This document shows, piece by piece, positions 57,533-64,000 of a stretch of 64,000 nt of DNA. The position numbers and the translations under genes were made by a program. The stretch comes from a virus: the IMG/VR virus record IMGVR_UViG_3300023184_009648, positions 22,321 to 86,320 of that record. One strand, 5' to 3'. The notes beneath the pieces are model-generated. The model was not told the origin of the DNA. It saw only the letters and a list, made by a program, of their open reading frames with translations, and made no database searches. Positions within the stretch are counted from its first letter, which is position 1. Every line of letters begins with the position of its first letter.

Positions 57533-58621
57533 ATGTTAACAAATGAACAGAAGAATGCACTTCGTCAAATAATGACGAATTTAGAACACCATTCTTATAT
57601 CACGCTTGGCGGATATGCAGGAACTGGCAAAAGTACAATTATCAAAGTTCTTTTAGAAGCTTTGAAAAGTAAGGGCTTAGGTTTTGCAAGTGCAGCTTAT
57701 ACAGGAAAAGCTTGTAATGTGTTGCGAAAAAAAGGCATACCAGCCAACACAATACATTCAACTATTTATACGCCAGTAACAAATGAAAACAACGAAACAG
57801 AATGGCAGCGTAAAAGTATAACACAATTAAAAAATGAAGGCATATATGGCTTTGTAATTGATGAAGCAAGCATGGTCTCTAAAGAAATTCATGAGGACTT
57901 AGTTGGCTTCGGTGTTCCTATAATTTATGTAGGAGATCATGGACAATTAGAGCCGATTGGTACTAAATTCAATCTGATGGAATTTCCAATGTTCAAATTG
58001 GAAACTGTACATCGCAATGCTGGAGAAATTGCTCATTTTGCAGAGCATCTTAGAAAAGGCAATTCTGCTCATACATTTCAAGGAGAAAAAAAAGTTCAAA
58101 TCATAGGCGAGTCTTCAATTGAAGATCGCCACCTTGCCGCTGTTGATCAGATCATTGTTGCATTCAATAAAACAAGAACAAAAATAAATGAACGAGTTAG
58201 AAAAGAAAAAAATATTGACATGACCTTTATTGCTAAAGGCGAAAAAATTATTTGCTTACGCAACAATAAACAATCTGGCTTGTTTAACGGCATGCAGGGA
58301 ATAGTAGATAAAGTAAGAAAAAATGATCAGTTTGATTTTGTTTCAGATGGCATCTTGTTCCAAAAAATAAAATATGATCCAGATCAATTTGGACAAGAAA
58401 CAAACAAATTTGAATTTAATCAACAAGCAAATCCTTTTGATTACGCTTATGCAATTACCTGTCACAAGGCTCAAGGCGATCAATTTGGTAACATAATTGT
58501 GTTTGAACAAGATTGCGATAAATGGAGTCATGTGCGATGGTGCTATACTGCCGCATCAAGAGCAGTTAATGGACTTATTTGGTTGAAAAAACATAGATTC
58601 ATTCCTTCGTATTTAGGTTAA
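57533..58621 (+). CDS. SF1B helicase, Dda/RecD-like
   Basis: 362 residues, AGGA site. Walker A GGYAGTGKST (26-35), motif Ia AAYTGKACNVL, motif II VIDEASM (108-114), motif III VGDHGQLEPIG, and motif VI region TCHKAQGDQFGN then YTAASRA match the Dda/RecD2 group. These 5'-3' helicases help start replication and clear bound proteins. It is shorter than T4 Dda (439), mostly by a reduced C-terminal domain. Isolated between the cargo-like cluster and a virion gene. Confidence 0.85.
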   Translation: MLTNEQKNALRQIMTNLEHHSYITLGGYAGTGKSTIIKVLLEALKSKGLGFASAAYTGKACNVLRKKGIPANTIHSTIYTPVTNENNETEWQRKSITQLKNEGIYGFVIDEASMVSKEIHEDLVGFGVPIIYVGDHGQLEPIGTKFNLMEFPMFKLETVHRNAGEIAHFAEHLRKGNSAHTFQGEKKVQIIGESSIEDRHLAAVDQIIVAFNKTRTKINERVRKEKNIDMTFIAKGEKIICLRNNKQSGLFNGMQGIVDKVRKNDQFDFVSDGILFQKIKYDPDQFGQETNKFEFNQQANPFDYAYAITCHKAQGDQFGNIIVFEQDCDKWSHVRWCYTAASRAVNGLIWLKKHRFIPSYLG

Positions 58622-58681
58622 GTTTATCGCAACAATTTTGCCACATACATAGCATTTTAAAATTTAAATAATAGTAAAAAC

Positions 58682-58689
58682 CATAAATA
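58682..58689 (+). promoter_or_regulatory. Likely late promoter box (CATAAATA)
   Basis: CATAAATA is 35 nt upstream of the AAAGGAG-preceded ATG at 58725. Unlike the group with 4-5 nt spacing, here a normal leader is formed. The box sits inside a small inverted repeat, AACCAT/ATGGTT (58679-58697). Confidence 0.5.
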
Positions 58690-58724
58690 TGATGGTTCAT
58701 TTTATTTTTTAAAGGAGTAAAAAA

Positions 58725-59252
58725 ATGGCTACATCTGCAGCTGATCTCAAACACTTAATTCTTAATGGTACAGTTACTACTAACAACCTTTCTTCTAATG
58801 TCATTCATTCATTGGTTGCGTCAGAAGACAAAACTTTAAAATTTACAAGCAGCACCATCGCTATGAGCGAAGCTGTTTGTGCTGAAAAAATTATGGTTCT
58901 TGATCGTGCCGCTGGCATGACAATTACCCTGCCTGCTTCTAGTGGCAAAGGTGCTAAGTATATTTTTGTTGTGAAGACTACCGTTACCAGCAATAATATT
59001 ATTATTAAGGCAGATAATACTAGCGATTCTTTTGTTGGCCGTGCAAATGCATCTTCTGATAATGCCACTACTACCAACAACTGTTGGAATATTACTTCTG
59101 GTGATGATACCATTACTTTAAATGGTAGCACCAAGGGTGGTTATGCCGGTGATCACATTGAAATTGTTGACCTTGGTGGCAACCTTTTCTTCGTTCAAGC
59201 TCACTTGAAACAAACCGCTACTGAAGCGACTCCTTTTAGCGCTACTGTTTAA
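58725..59252 (+). CDS. Virion structural protein, probably abundant
   Basis: 175 residues, AAAGGAG site. Beta-rich and low in charge: TLKFTSSTIAMSEAV, AGMTITLPASSGKGAKYIFVV, NIIIKADNTSDSFVG, DTITLNGSTKGGYAGDHIEIVDLGG. The GxTITLP-then-GxxYxFVV pattern is familiar from phage decoration and fibre-tip proteins. Biased codons, a late-promoter-like box and a strong terminator make this a single-gene, high-output unit. Exact location in the virion is unknown. Confidence 0.65.
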   Translation: MATSAADLKHLILNGTVTTNNLSSNVIHSLVASEDKTLKFTSSTIAMSEAVCAEKIMVLDRAAGMTITLPASSGKGAKYIFVVKTTVTSNNIIIKADNTSDSFVGRANASSDNATTTNNCWNITSGDDTITLNGSTKGGYAGDHIEIVDLGGNLFFVQAHLKQTATEATPFSATV

Positions 59253-59288
59253 GTTTAAAAATTTCTTTTTAAAAAAAGAAATCCAATT

Positions 59289-59333
59289 TTGGCGTCAGCG
59301 TTGTTCATTCAACGCTGACGCCAAAGCGTTTTA
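59289..59333 (+). terminator. Strong intrinsic terminator
   Basis: TTGGCGTCAGCGTTG and its complement form a perfect 15-bp stem (59289-59303 with 59310-59324) around TTCATT, followed by AGCGTTTTAA. The T-tract is short but the stem is very stable. It ends the virion gene. Confidence 0.8.
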
Positions 59334-59378
59334 ATGCAAAATGGCATGGATTCTCTTTTAGTGACTTAAATCTTGTGA

Positions 59379-59395
59379 TACAATCTCGGATTGTA
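59379..59395. promoter_or_regulatory. Operator-like palindrome
   Basis: TACAATC-TCG-GATTGTA is a perfect 7-bp inverted repeat with a 3-bp centre, 17 nt before the ATG at 59412 and next to its AGGAAG ribosome site. It could bind a dimeric regulator or fold in the mRNA and limit translation. Confidence 0.4.
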
Positions 59396-59411
59396 ATGAG
59401 CAGGAAGCCCG

Positions 59412-59810
59412 ATGAGAGCACAAATTATACATGTAACTGATCATGCCGTTCTCCGTTGGAAACAAAGAGTTTCTAATGGAGAGCAATTTACTGTTTATGA
59501 CATCATTGATTGCATTCGTGCCGCTCAAGTGATAAAAAAATCAGAAAATCTCCCTTTTAATACCGTTCGTCAACCTAACACTGTATACGCTCAGTTTCAA
59601 GAAGCACTTTTTATTTGTGAACCTATGGGCATTGATGAATATAAACTAATCACTGTTATTACTTATTCTGAAACATATACTGTTAAAATCAAAAAATTAC
59701 CAAAGTTTAAAAAGGTATTTGATGTAGATGAACTTGAAGAACAGCCCAAAAAGAAAATTAAAAGAAAGGCTCGAATTAAACGAGTTTATATTGAAGACGA
59801 GATTGATTAA
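59412..59810 (+). CDS. DUF4258-like small protein
   Basis: 132 residues, AGGAAG site. TDHAVLRWKQRVSNGE near the N-terminus, then YDIIDCIRAAQVI and ALFICEP, LITVITYS match the short His-Arg core of DUF4258-type proteins, a fold related to RelE/BrnT-type RNases. The last 40 residues are a Lys/Arg-rich tail (KKKIKRKARIKRVY). An RNase or RNA-binding role is possible but unproven. A palindrome overlaps its leader. Confidence 0.5.
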   Translation: MRAQIIHVTDHAVLRWKQRVSNGEQFTVYDIIDCIRAAQVIKKSENLPFNTVRQPNTVYAQFQEALFICEPMGIDEYKLITVITYSETYTVKIKKLPKFKKVFDVDELEEQPKKKIKRKARIKRVYIEDEID

Positions 59811-60409
59811 ATGCGTTTATTGATTTCTTCTTTAATCTGATCCTTGCGTTTCTTCCAATAAATAAGTGCAAGAGATTTGGCAGTAGATTCGTCAACAAGA
59901 TCGTCGTTTGTCCAAAGACCTTTTAAATTATCTTCGTAAACTTCAAGATTGTTTGGCAAAGCACGATAAACAACAATTTTTTCCAACTCTCCCATTTGAG
60001 CAGATTTTTTAGAAAAAAGTATTTGTCCCTTTTGATATTTTGATTCAGTTGGAAAACTATCTTCATGATAATTTTTACGCTCTGGAACAACTGTTTTAGG
60101 CTTAAATTCCATCATCACCAAAGCTTCATTTATTAAGTCGTTAGCTTCAGGTAATGTGCAAAGTTCCTTTTCATTAAAAAGTGAATTCAATATATCAACA
60201 TACATCACATTTGGTTGCCGATATGTATAACTGTTATTGCCAATCCAAACACGATCAATTTGAACTGGTTCGAGTTTACCCAATTCAGCTTGATGGCGAA
60301 TGTATGCAACAGAATGTCGTGCAAATTTATAGATAATCGGGATAAGCTCATGATATAAGCCCCAACTACCAGTTCTAATTTGACCGCCACCATAATAAGA
60401 ATACTTCAT
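59807..60409 (-). CDS. Uncharacterised protein
   Basis: 200 residues from the ATG at 60409; an earlier non-ATG start overlaps the upstream gene more. Mixed alpha/beta: GSWGLYHELIPIIYKFARHSVAYIRHQ, VWIGNNSYTYRQPNVMYVDILNSLF, then charged helices to the end. It overlaps no cargo or tail gene and has a weak ribosome site, so translation is probably coupled to 60417-60914. No family recognised. Confidence 0.55.
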   Translation of the reverse strand: MKYSYYGGGQIRTGSWGLYHELIPIIYKFARHSVAYIRHQAELGKLEPVQIDRVWIGNNSYTYRQPNVMYVDILNSLFNEKELCTLPEANDLINEALVMMEFKPKTVVPERKNYHEDSFPTESKYQKGQILFSKKSAQMGELEKIVVYRALPNNLEVYEDNLKGLWTNDDLVDESTAKSLALIYWKKRKDQIKEEINKRI

Positions 60410-60416
60410 ATTACGC

Positions 60417-60914
60417 TCACGCACTTAAAAGCTTAATCATTTCGTCAGCTTGACTATATTGTTGCAAAAGTAAATCATTACAACCAGTTGTCAAATCATA
60501 ATCGTACACCCACAAAGTTGTCAGACCATTGCTAATTTCAAATTTAATACGATCATCCAAATCATAGAAATAAGATTGAACGGTATAAGAAGAACAATCG
60601 GCTGTTGTGTAAACTTGATCTCCGGGAGCGTATGGTATTCTAACCTTAAGAAGTTGTAATATTTCGATATAAGCTGCACCTGAAACTTCAACGCTACCCG
60701 AAGAAACAACATTATATTCAGATGCAACTTCAGCAAAGCCATCAACAACAACGCCTTTGCTTGATTTAATGAGAATATTTTGAGCAGTGCCTTCAATAGT
60801 GACACCGCCAGAGCCAATTTGTTGGATCAGTTTACTGACAATTGCAGCACCATCAAGAACAGGCCCATTGACCTGCTGTGACAGATTTTGCATAATCCAT
60901 TGAATTAAAGGCAT
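60417..60914 (-). CDS. Beta-rich protein, possibly structural
   Basis: 165 residues, AGAGGAAC ribosome site. A helical start (LIQWIMQNLSQQ) leads to a repeated beta region with Gly/Val/Ser (GSGGVTIEGTAQNILIKSSKGVVVDG, YNVVSSGSVEVSGAAYIEI) that looks like a small beta-helix or sandwich, then a folded end. Codon use and composition resemble virion proteins. It diverges from the FkbM gene. Confidence 0.5.
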   Translation of the reverse strand: MPLIQWIMQNLSQQVNGPVLDGAAIVSKLIQQIGSGGVTIEGTAQNILIKSSKGVVVDGFAEVASEYNVVSSGSVEVSGAAYIEILQLLKVRIPYAPGDQVYTTADCSSYTVQSYFYDLDDRIKFEISNGLTTLWVYDYDLTTGCNDLLLQQYSQADEMIKLLSA

Positions 60915-60980
60915 AAATGTTCCTCTAATTTATATAGAAGACTGCACTCTTTTAAGGTAAGAGGTTTCAGAGGAACAAAT

Positions 60981-61787
60981 ATGAATTTGCTTAAAAAATG
61001 TCGATATGGCTTGATGATTTATAACAATAGTGATATTTGGGTTGGTCGAAGCTTGGAAAAATATGGTGAATTTAGCGAATCAGAAGTTCAAGTATTTCGT
61101 GATTTAATAAAACCCGGATATTCTGTGCTCGATATAGGAGCAAATATAGGATGTCACACCGTAGCTCTTTCTCGACTTGTAGGGCCAAATGGAACAGTTT
61201 TCGCATATGAACCTGAACGCAATAATTTCAATACACTCTGTGGCAATGTTTCAATCAATAATTTAAAAAATGTTTATTGTTTTCAAAAAGCAGTAGGATC
61301 AACTTCTGGCACAATTGCAGTTCCAGAATTAGATTTACAAAGAACTGTTAATTTTGGAGGTCTGTCTTTAGATCAAGATTATAGTTCTGGAGTTCACTAT
61401 CCTGTGCCTCTTATAACTCTTGATGAATGTAATTTTATTCGTTTAAATTTTATAAAAATTGACATTGAAGGGATGGAAAAACTTGCACTAGAAGGAGGCA
61501 AAGAAATAATTAAAAATCTTAAGCCTTTTCTATATGTTGAAAATGATCGTGAAGAAAAAGCCAAAGCACTAATTGATTATATTCATTCAATTGATTATGT
61601 CTGTTACAAACATCTTGCTCCGCTTTTCAATCCAAATAATTTTTTTGAAGAGCCTAATGATGTTTTTTACAACATGGTAGATGGAAAACCACTACAAATT
61701 GTATCAGGAAATTTATTTTGTCATCACAAAGACATCGAATGTCCAATTGACACAAATAAATTTGCAATGGAAAAGATCAACCCTTAA
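60981..61787 (+). CDS. FkbM-family methyltransferase
   Basis: 268 residues, AGAGGAAC site. VLDIGANIGCHTVALSRLVG (49-68) is the SAM-binding start, FAYEPERNNFNTLCGNV the second strand, and LNFIKIDIEGMEKLALEGG the FkbM signature with the acidic KIDIEG. Likely O-methylates a sugar. Its end overlaps the converging TPR-glycosyltransferase gene by 11 nt, the same kind of company as the other FkbM gene keeps in this phage. Confidence 0.8.
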   Translation: MNLLKKCRYGLMIYNNSDIWVGRSLEKYGEFSESEVQVFRDLIKPGYSVLDIGANIGCHTVALSRLVGPNGTVFAYEPERNNFNTLCGNVSINNLKNVYCFQKAVGSTSGTIAVPELDLQRTVNFGGLSLDQDYSSGVHYPVPLITLDECNFIRLNFIKIDIEGMEKLALEGGKEIIKNLKPFLYVENDREEKAKALIDYIHSIDYVCYKHLAPLFNPNNFFEEPNDVFYNMVDGKPLQIVSGNLFCHHKDIECPIDTNKFAMEKINP

Positions 61788-63147
61788 AAGGAAGAACTTT
61801 TACCAATTCATCAATAGTCGTTTCCCATGATTTATTGTAACGAAAAAGAGTAATTGAATCATACCATGGCGATGTGTTGGAATTGTCCATCCATCGCCAA
61901 TCTGTTTCTGATCCCAATAAAACCCAAGTAGCTTTGCCCATAGCACCACATAGATGTGCCAAACCAGTATCAACCGTAATTACTAAGTCCATATTTTCAA
62001 TTTCTCTAGCCAAATCTGAAAAATCTTTTATTTTATCTGAAAGATCTACAAGTTTGAGTGATTTTCGTCCTTCATCCAAATCAACAGTGCCAGTTGACCA
62101 ATTTCGAATAGCATTTGAACTTTTATTAAGGCTATAACATTCGACCTTAGAATGATTTATCAATTTGCTAAAAAGTTTAACTGGAATAGAACGATTATAA
62201 TCAAATCTATGATCAGGATTACCACTCCAACATAAACCAACTTTTATTTTCTTTGACCGAACAGCTTTAGCTTTAGTTTTAATTGTGGCTTTGATATAAG
62301 GATCAGATTTTACATCATCGGCATTATAAATTTTAAGTACACGGGGTAGACTGCAAATAGAAATGGCATAATCAGATTTAGGAGCTTTTGGCCAATTGTT
62401 GCTATTTTCTCTTGAAATAACTTCAACATCTTTGAAATTTTCTTTTATCAAATTTACAAGAGGTTCTTGAACTTCAACAATTACTTTTCCACCTAAAGAT
62501 TGAACTTTTGGCAAAAAACGAGAAAACATAATAAAATCACCTAATCCTTGTTCACTATAAACAACAAGTGATTTTTTTTTGAATTTTCTTCCATCCCATT
62601 CTTCTTGAATAAATCTTTTCTTGAAATTACCAGTTAATTCTGCTGTTCTAAATCGCCATTCATAAAAATCCCACCCTTCTTCAAACTTAGCTTGACGAAG
62701 AAGCAAAAGACCAAGATTGAAAGCACTAAAATCATGATTTGAATTGAGTTGTCGAGCAGCACGATACATATTCTCAGCATCAAGTAATCTTCCAGCACCT
62801 GCCAAAACAACGCCAGCATTGTAATAAGGATCAAGTACTTCGCCACGAGAACATTCAATTGATTTATAAGCACATTTTATCGCCTTCTCTTTATCATCGA
62901 TAACACTATAAATATGTGTTAAATTACTCCAAATAAGCCAATTTCCACGATCAATATCAAGTGCATTATATAAACATTTTAATGCTTTTTCATAATTTTT
63001 AGCATATGTTGAATATGCAAGCCCAAGACTGTTAAGAGCTTGAACCGCTACGCTTTCGCAAGACCAAATATATTCATGATCTCGCCCATTTTTGTGCAGA
63101 TTTTCACCTTCTGAATGAAGGTTATACAGTAATTTATCTAAATTCAT
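61777..63147 (-). CDS. TPR protein with GT9-like glycosyltransferase domain (second copy)
   Basis: 456 residues from the ATG at 63147. TPR repeats fill about 30-170 (ALKCLYNALDIDRGNWLIW; AENMYRAARQLNSNHDFSAFNLG). EEGWDFYEWRF bridges to a GT-B domain with VVYSEQGLGDFIMFSRFLP, VGLCWSGNPDHRFD and VDTGLAHLCGA (392-402). It shares the whole layout, including an EGxxxYEWR bridge, with 15577-17094, so the two are paralogues. The retained GDFI loop and DTGLAHL suggest both are active. Confidence 0.8.
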   Translation of the reverse strand: MNLDKLLYNLHSEGENLHKNGRDHEYIWSCESVAVQALNSLGLAYSTYAKNYEKALKCLYNALDIDRGNWLIWSNLTHIYSVIDDKEKAIKCAYKSIECSRGEVLDPYYNAGVVLAGAGRLLDAENMYRAARQLNSNHDFSAFNLGLLLLRQAKFEEGWDFYEWRFRTAELTGNFKKRFIQEEWDGRKFKKKSLVVYSEQGLGDFIMFSRFLPKVQSLGGKVIVEVQEPLVNLIKENFKDVEVISRENSNNWPKAPKSDYAISICSLPRVLKIYNADDVKSDPYIKATIKTKAKAVRSKKIKVGLCWSGNPDHRFDYNRSIPVKLFSKLINHSKVECYSLNKSSNAIRNWSTGTVDLDEGRKSLKLVDLSDKIKDFSDLAREIENMDLVITVDTGLAHLCGAMGKATWVLLGSETDWRWMDNSNTSPWYDSITLFRYNKSWETTIDELVKVLPFKG

Positions 63148-63178
63148 TTTGCTACCTAGTAAAAAAGTCAAAGCTCGT

Positions 63179-63186
63179 CATAAATA
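63179..63186 (+). promoter_or_regulatory. Likely late promoter box (CATAAATA)
   Basis: CATAAATA is followed by AGTT and an ATG at 63191 that opens only a 10-codon frame ending just before the real gene at 63226. The same AATAAGTTATG string occurs at 398-408. Confidence 0.45.
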
Positions 63187-63225
63187 AGTTATGTTTTTAA
63201 CAAATCTAATTTTAAGGGCTTAAAC

Positions 63226-63462
63226 ATGGGCGATTTATTTAGTACAAACCTAGACTTAACAATTTTAAGACATGAACATATGAAGTTAGTTGCTCAAGCT
63301 AATATACAAGCCAGAATGATCAGAATGATTGAATTGCAAGAAGAAATAGATAGATGCAAAGTAGATGTTGAAGCCCAAAACAAAGTAATTGCCGAAGCAG
63401 AAAAAAACATAACTATTCACAAAGAAGCTTTAGCTCAAAAAGCTGTTGCCCAAAAGGCATAA
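63226..63462 (+). CDS. Small coiled-coil protein
   Basis: 78 residues, AAGGG site 8 nt upstream. Nearly all helix with heptad-like spacing (RMIRMIELQEEIDRCKVDVEAQNKVIAEAEKNI) and an Ala/Gln/Lys tail. It lies 19 nt before the repetitive fibre-like gene in one transcription unit, so a trimerisation, chaperone or attachment role for that protein is plausible. Confidence 0.65.
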   Translation: MGDLFSTNLDLTILRHEHMKLVAQANIQARMIRMIELQEEIDRCKVDVEAQNKVIAEAEKNITIHKEALAQKAVAQKA

Positions 63463-63481
63463 AAAGGGGAGATATACTTAA

Positions 63482-64000
63482 ATGGCAGATATTCAAACGC
63501 AACTACCAGTAAAAATAACAGACAATACCTACACAGCAGCAATTACTGCTGCGTCAGCACTTAAAGTTGATAATTCAGGTGTTACGCAGCCGGTATCAGG
63601 CACCGTAACCGCTTCTCCAAATGGAACTTATACCGTCGCCGGTTCTGTAACGGCTACCCCAACCGGAACCTATACTGTTACCGGTGATATAACTACAACT
63701 CCCGGTGGAACTCAAACTGTTGATGGTACTGTTTCCATCGCAAATTTTCCAACCACTCAAACTATTGATGGCACCGTTACCGCTTCACCTACTGGCACTT
63801 ATACTGTTGCTGGTGGTGTTTCTGTAAGCAACTTCCCTGCCACTCAAACTATTGATGGTACTATTACAGCATCTCCTACTGGCACTTATACTGTTGCTGG
63901 TTCGGTTACTGCTACACCAACAGGCACACAAACTGTTGATGGTACTGTTACTGCTTCACCAACAGGCACTTATACTGTTGCTGGTTCAGTTACTGCTTCG
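63482..64000 (+). CDS. Repetitive fibre-like virion protein, N-terminal part (cut by window edge)
   Basis: An open frame from the ATG at 63482 (GGGGAG site) to the window end, 173 codons seen. After a unique start (MADIQTQLPVKITDN, then TAAITAASALKV) come tandem units of about 14 residues alternating between two types, such as GTVTASPTGTYTVA and GSVTATPTGTQTVD, with occasional VSVSNFPATQ variants. The NFPATQ-type unit is common in phage tail-fibre and structural proteins. The repeats should form an extended beta stalk. Length and C-terminal tip are outside the window. Confidence 0.75.
   Translation, partial: MADIQTQLPVKITDNTYTAAITAASALKVDNSGVTQPVSGTVTASPNGTYTVAGSVTATPTGTYTVTGDITTTPGGTQTVDGTVSIANFPTTQTIDGTVTASPTGTYTVAGGVSVSNFPATQTIDGTITASPTGTYTVAGSVTATPTGTQTVDGTVTASPTGTYTVAGSVTAS
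63594..64000 (+). repeat. 42-bp tandem coding repeats
   Basis: Nine to ten degenerate 42-bp units encode the stalk of the fibre-like protein. Early units use varied synonymous codons, while later ones (from about 63770) are more uniform, suggesting recent unit duplication in the distal part. Confidence 0.8.

Noticed and set aside
1-64000. tRNA genes, rRNA genes, insertion sequences, inteins and attachment sites
   Set aside because: I looked for cloverleaf-type T-loop motifs, transposase genes, interrupted conserved genes such as nrdA, and flanking direct repeats, and saw none I could support by eye. A tRNA scan would be decisive.

Overview
This 64 kb window is a contiguous piece of a large, AT-rich tailed bacteriophage genome of the T4-like contractile-tail type. 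The support is direct. It holds a tail sheath (31560-33929), a tail tube (33953-34597) and a second tube-like protein. It also holds gp15-like and gp13-like connector proteins, a gp26-like hub-assembly protein and a gp55-like late sigma factor. Replication and recombination genes include gp46/gp47 (SbcCD-type), a Dda/RecD-like helicase and a PD-(D/E)XK nuclease. There is a phage-encoded class I ribonucleotide reductase with CTP synthase. No capsid, portal, terminase or DNA polymerase gene lies here, so this is a fraction of a bigger (probably jumbo) genome. I recognised no tRNA genes. The host cannot be named. Heptose-type sugar genes suggest a Gram-negative host, and one protein (14261-15067) recalls families I associate with Planctomycetes; both are weak inferences.

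Layout: 1-3.6 kb, end of a DNA adenine methylase, four short cargo-like genes and two sugar transferases. 3.6-8.9 kb, a subtilisin-like protease converging on a minus-strand operon with a MotA/TolQ/ExbB-like channel, a TolR-like partner with a YfaP-like external domain, an McsA-like zinc protein, a secreted protein and a virion-type protein. 9-13 kb, an amidoligase/esterase pair, a prim-pol domain protein and an HldD-like epimerase. 13-23 kb, a His/Asp-repeat protein, a TPR glycosyltransferase and many small genes. 22-35 kb, connector and tail genes mixed with large proteins of unknown function. 35-44 kb, late sigma, small conserved genes, gp26/gp51-like hub genes and a MoxR/VWA pair. 44-55 kb, nuclease, class II amidotransferase, pyrG, nrdAB, gp46/47. 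55-64 kb, more cargo-like genes, helicase, virion proteins, methyltransferase and glycosyltransferase genes, and the start of a repetitive fibre-like protein.

Four observations stand out. (1) About sixteen otherwise unrelated proteins begin with the same short signature, roughly M-K-[ST]-F-x-x-[WF] followed by an [ILM]-x-E-like site. It resembles the capsid-targeting and gp21-cleavage sequence of T4 internal proteins, so the phage may package a large protein cargo, including a metallopeptidase and a sigma-like HTH protein. (2) The gp26-like gene ends in a textbook -1 slippery heptamer (A AAT TTT, 40019-40025) that would fuse it to a gp51-like frame with no good start of its own. (3) Seven genes lack a Shine-Dalgarno site but have a T4-late-promoter-like box exactly 4-5 nt before the ATG, predicting leaderless late mRNAs. 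(4) The class II amidotransferase can only place its catalytic cysteine correctly if translation starts at an AUU codon.

How the genes fit together: pyrG and nrdAB feed dNTPs to replication. gp46/gp47, the helicase, the nuclease and the prim-pol protein act in recombination and replication. The gp55-like sigma would drive late genes (connector, tail, cargo) from TATAAATA-like boxes. The glycosyltransferase, pyruvyltransferase, epimerase, amidoligase and FkbM genes suggest modification of virion or host-surface glycans and proteins. The ion-channel operon probably acts at the host envelope.
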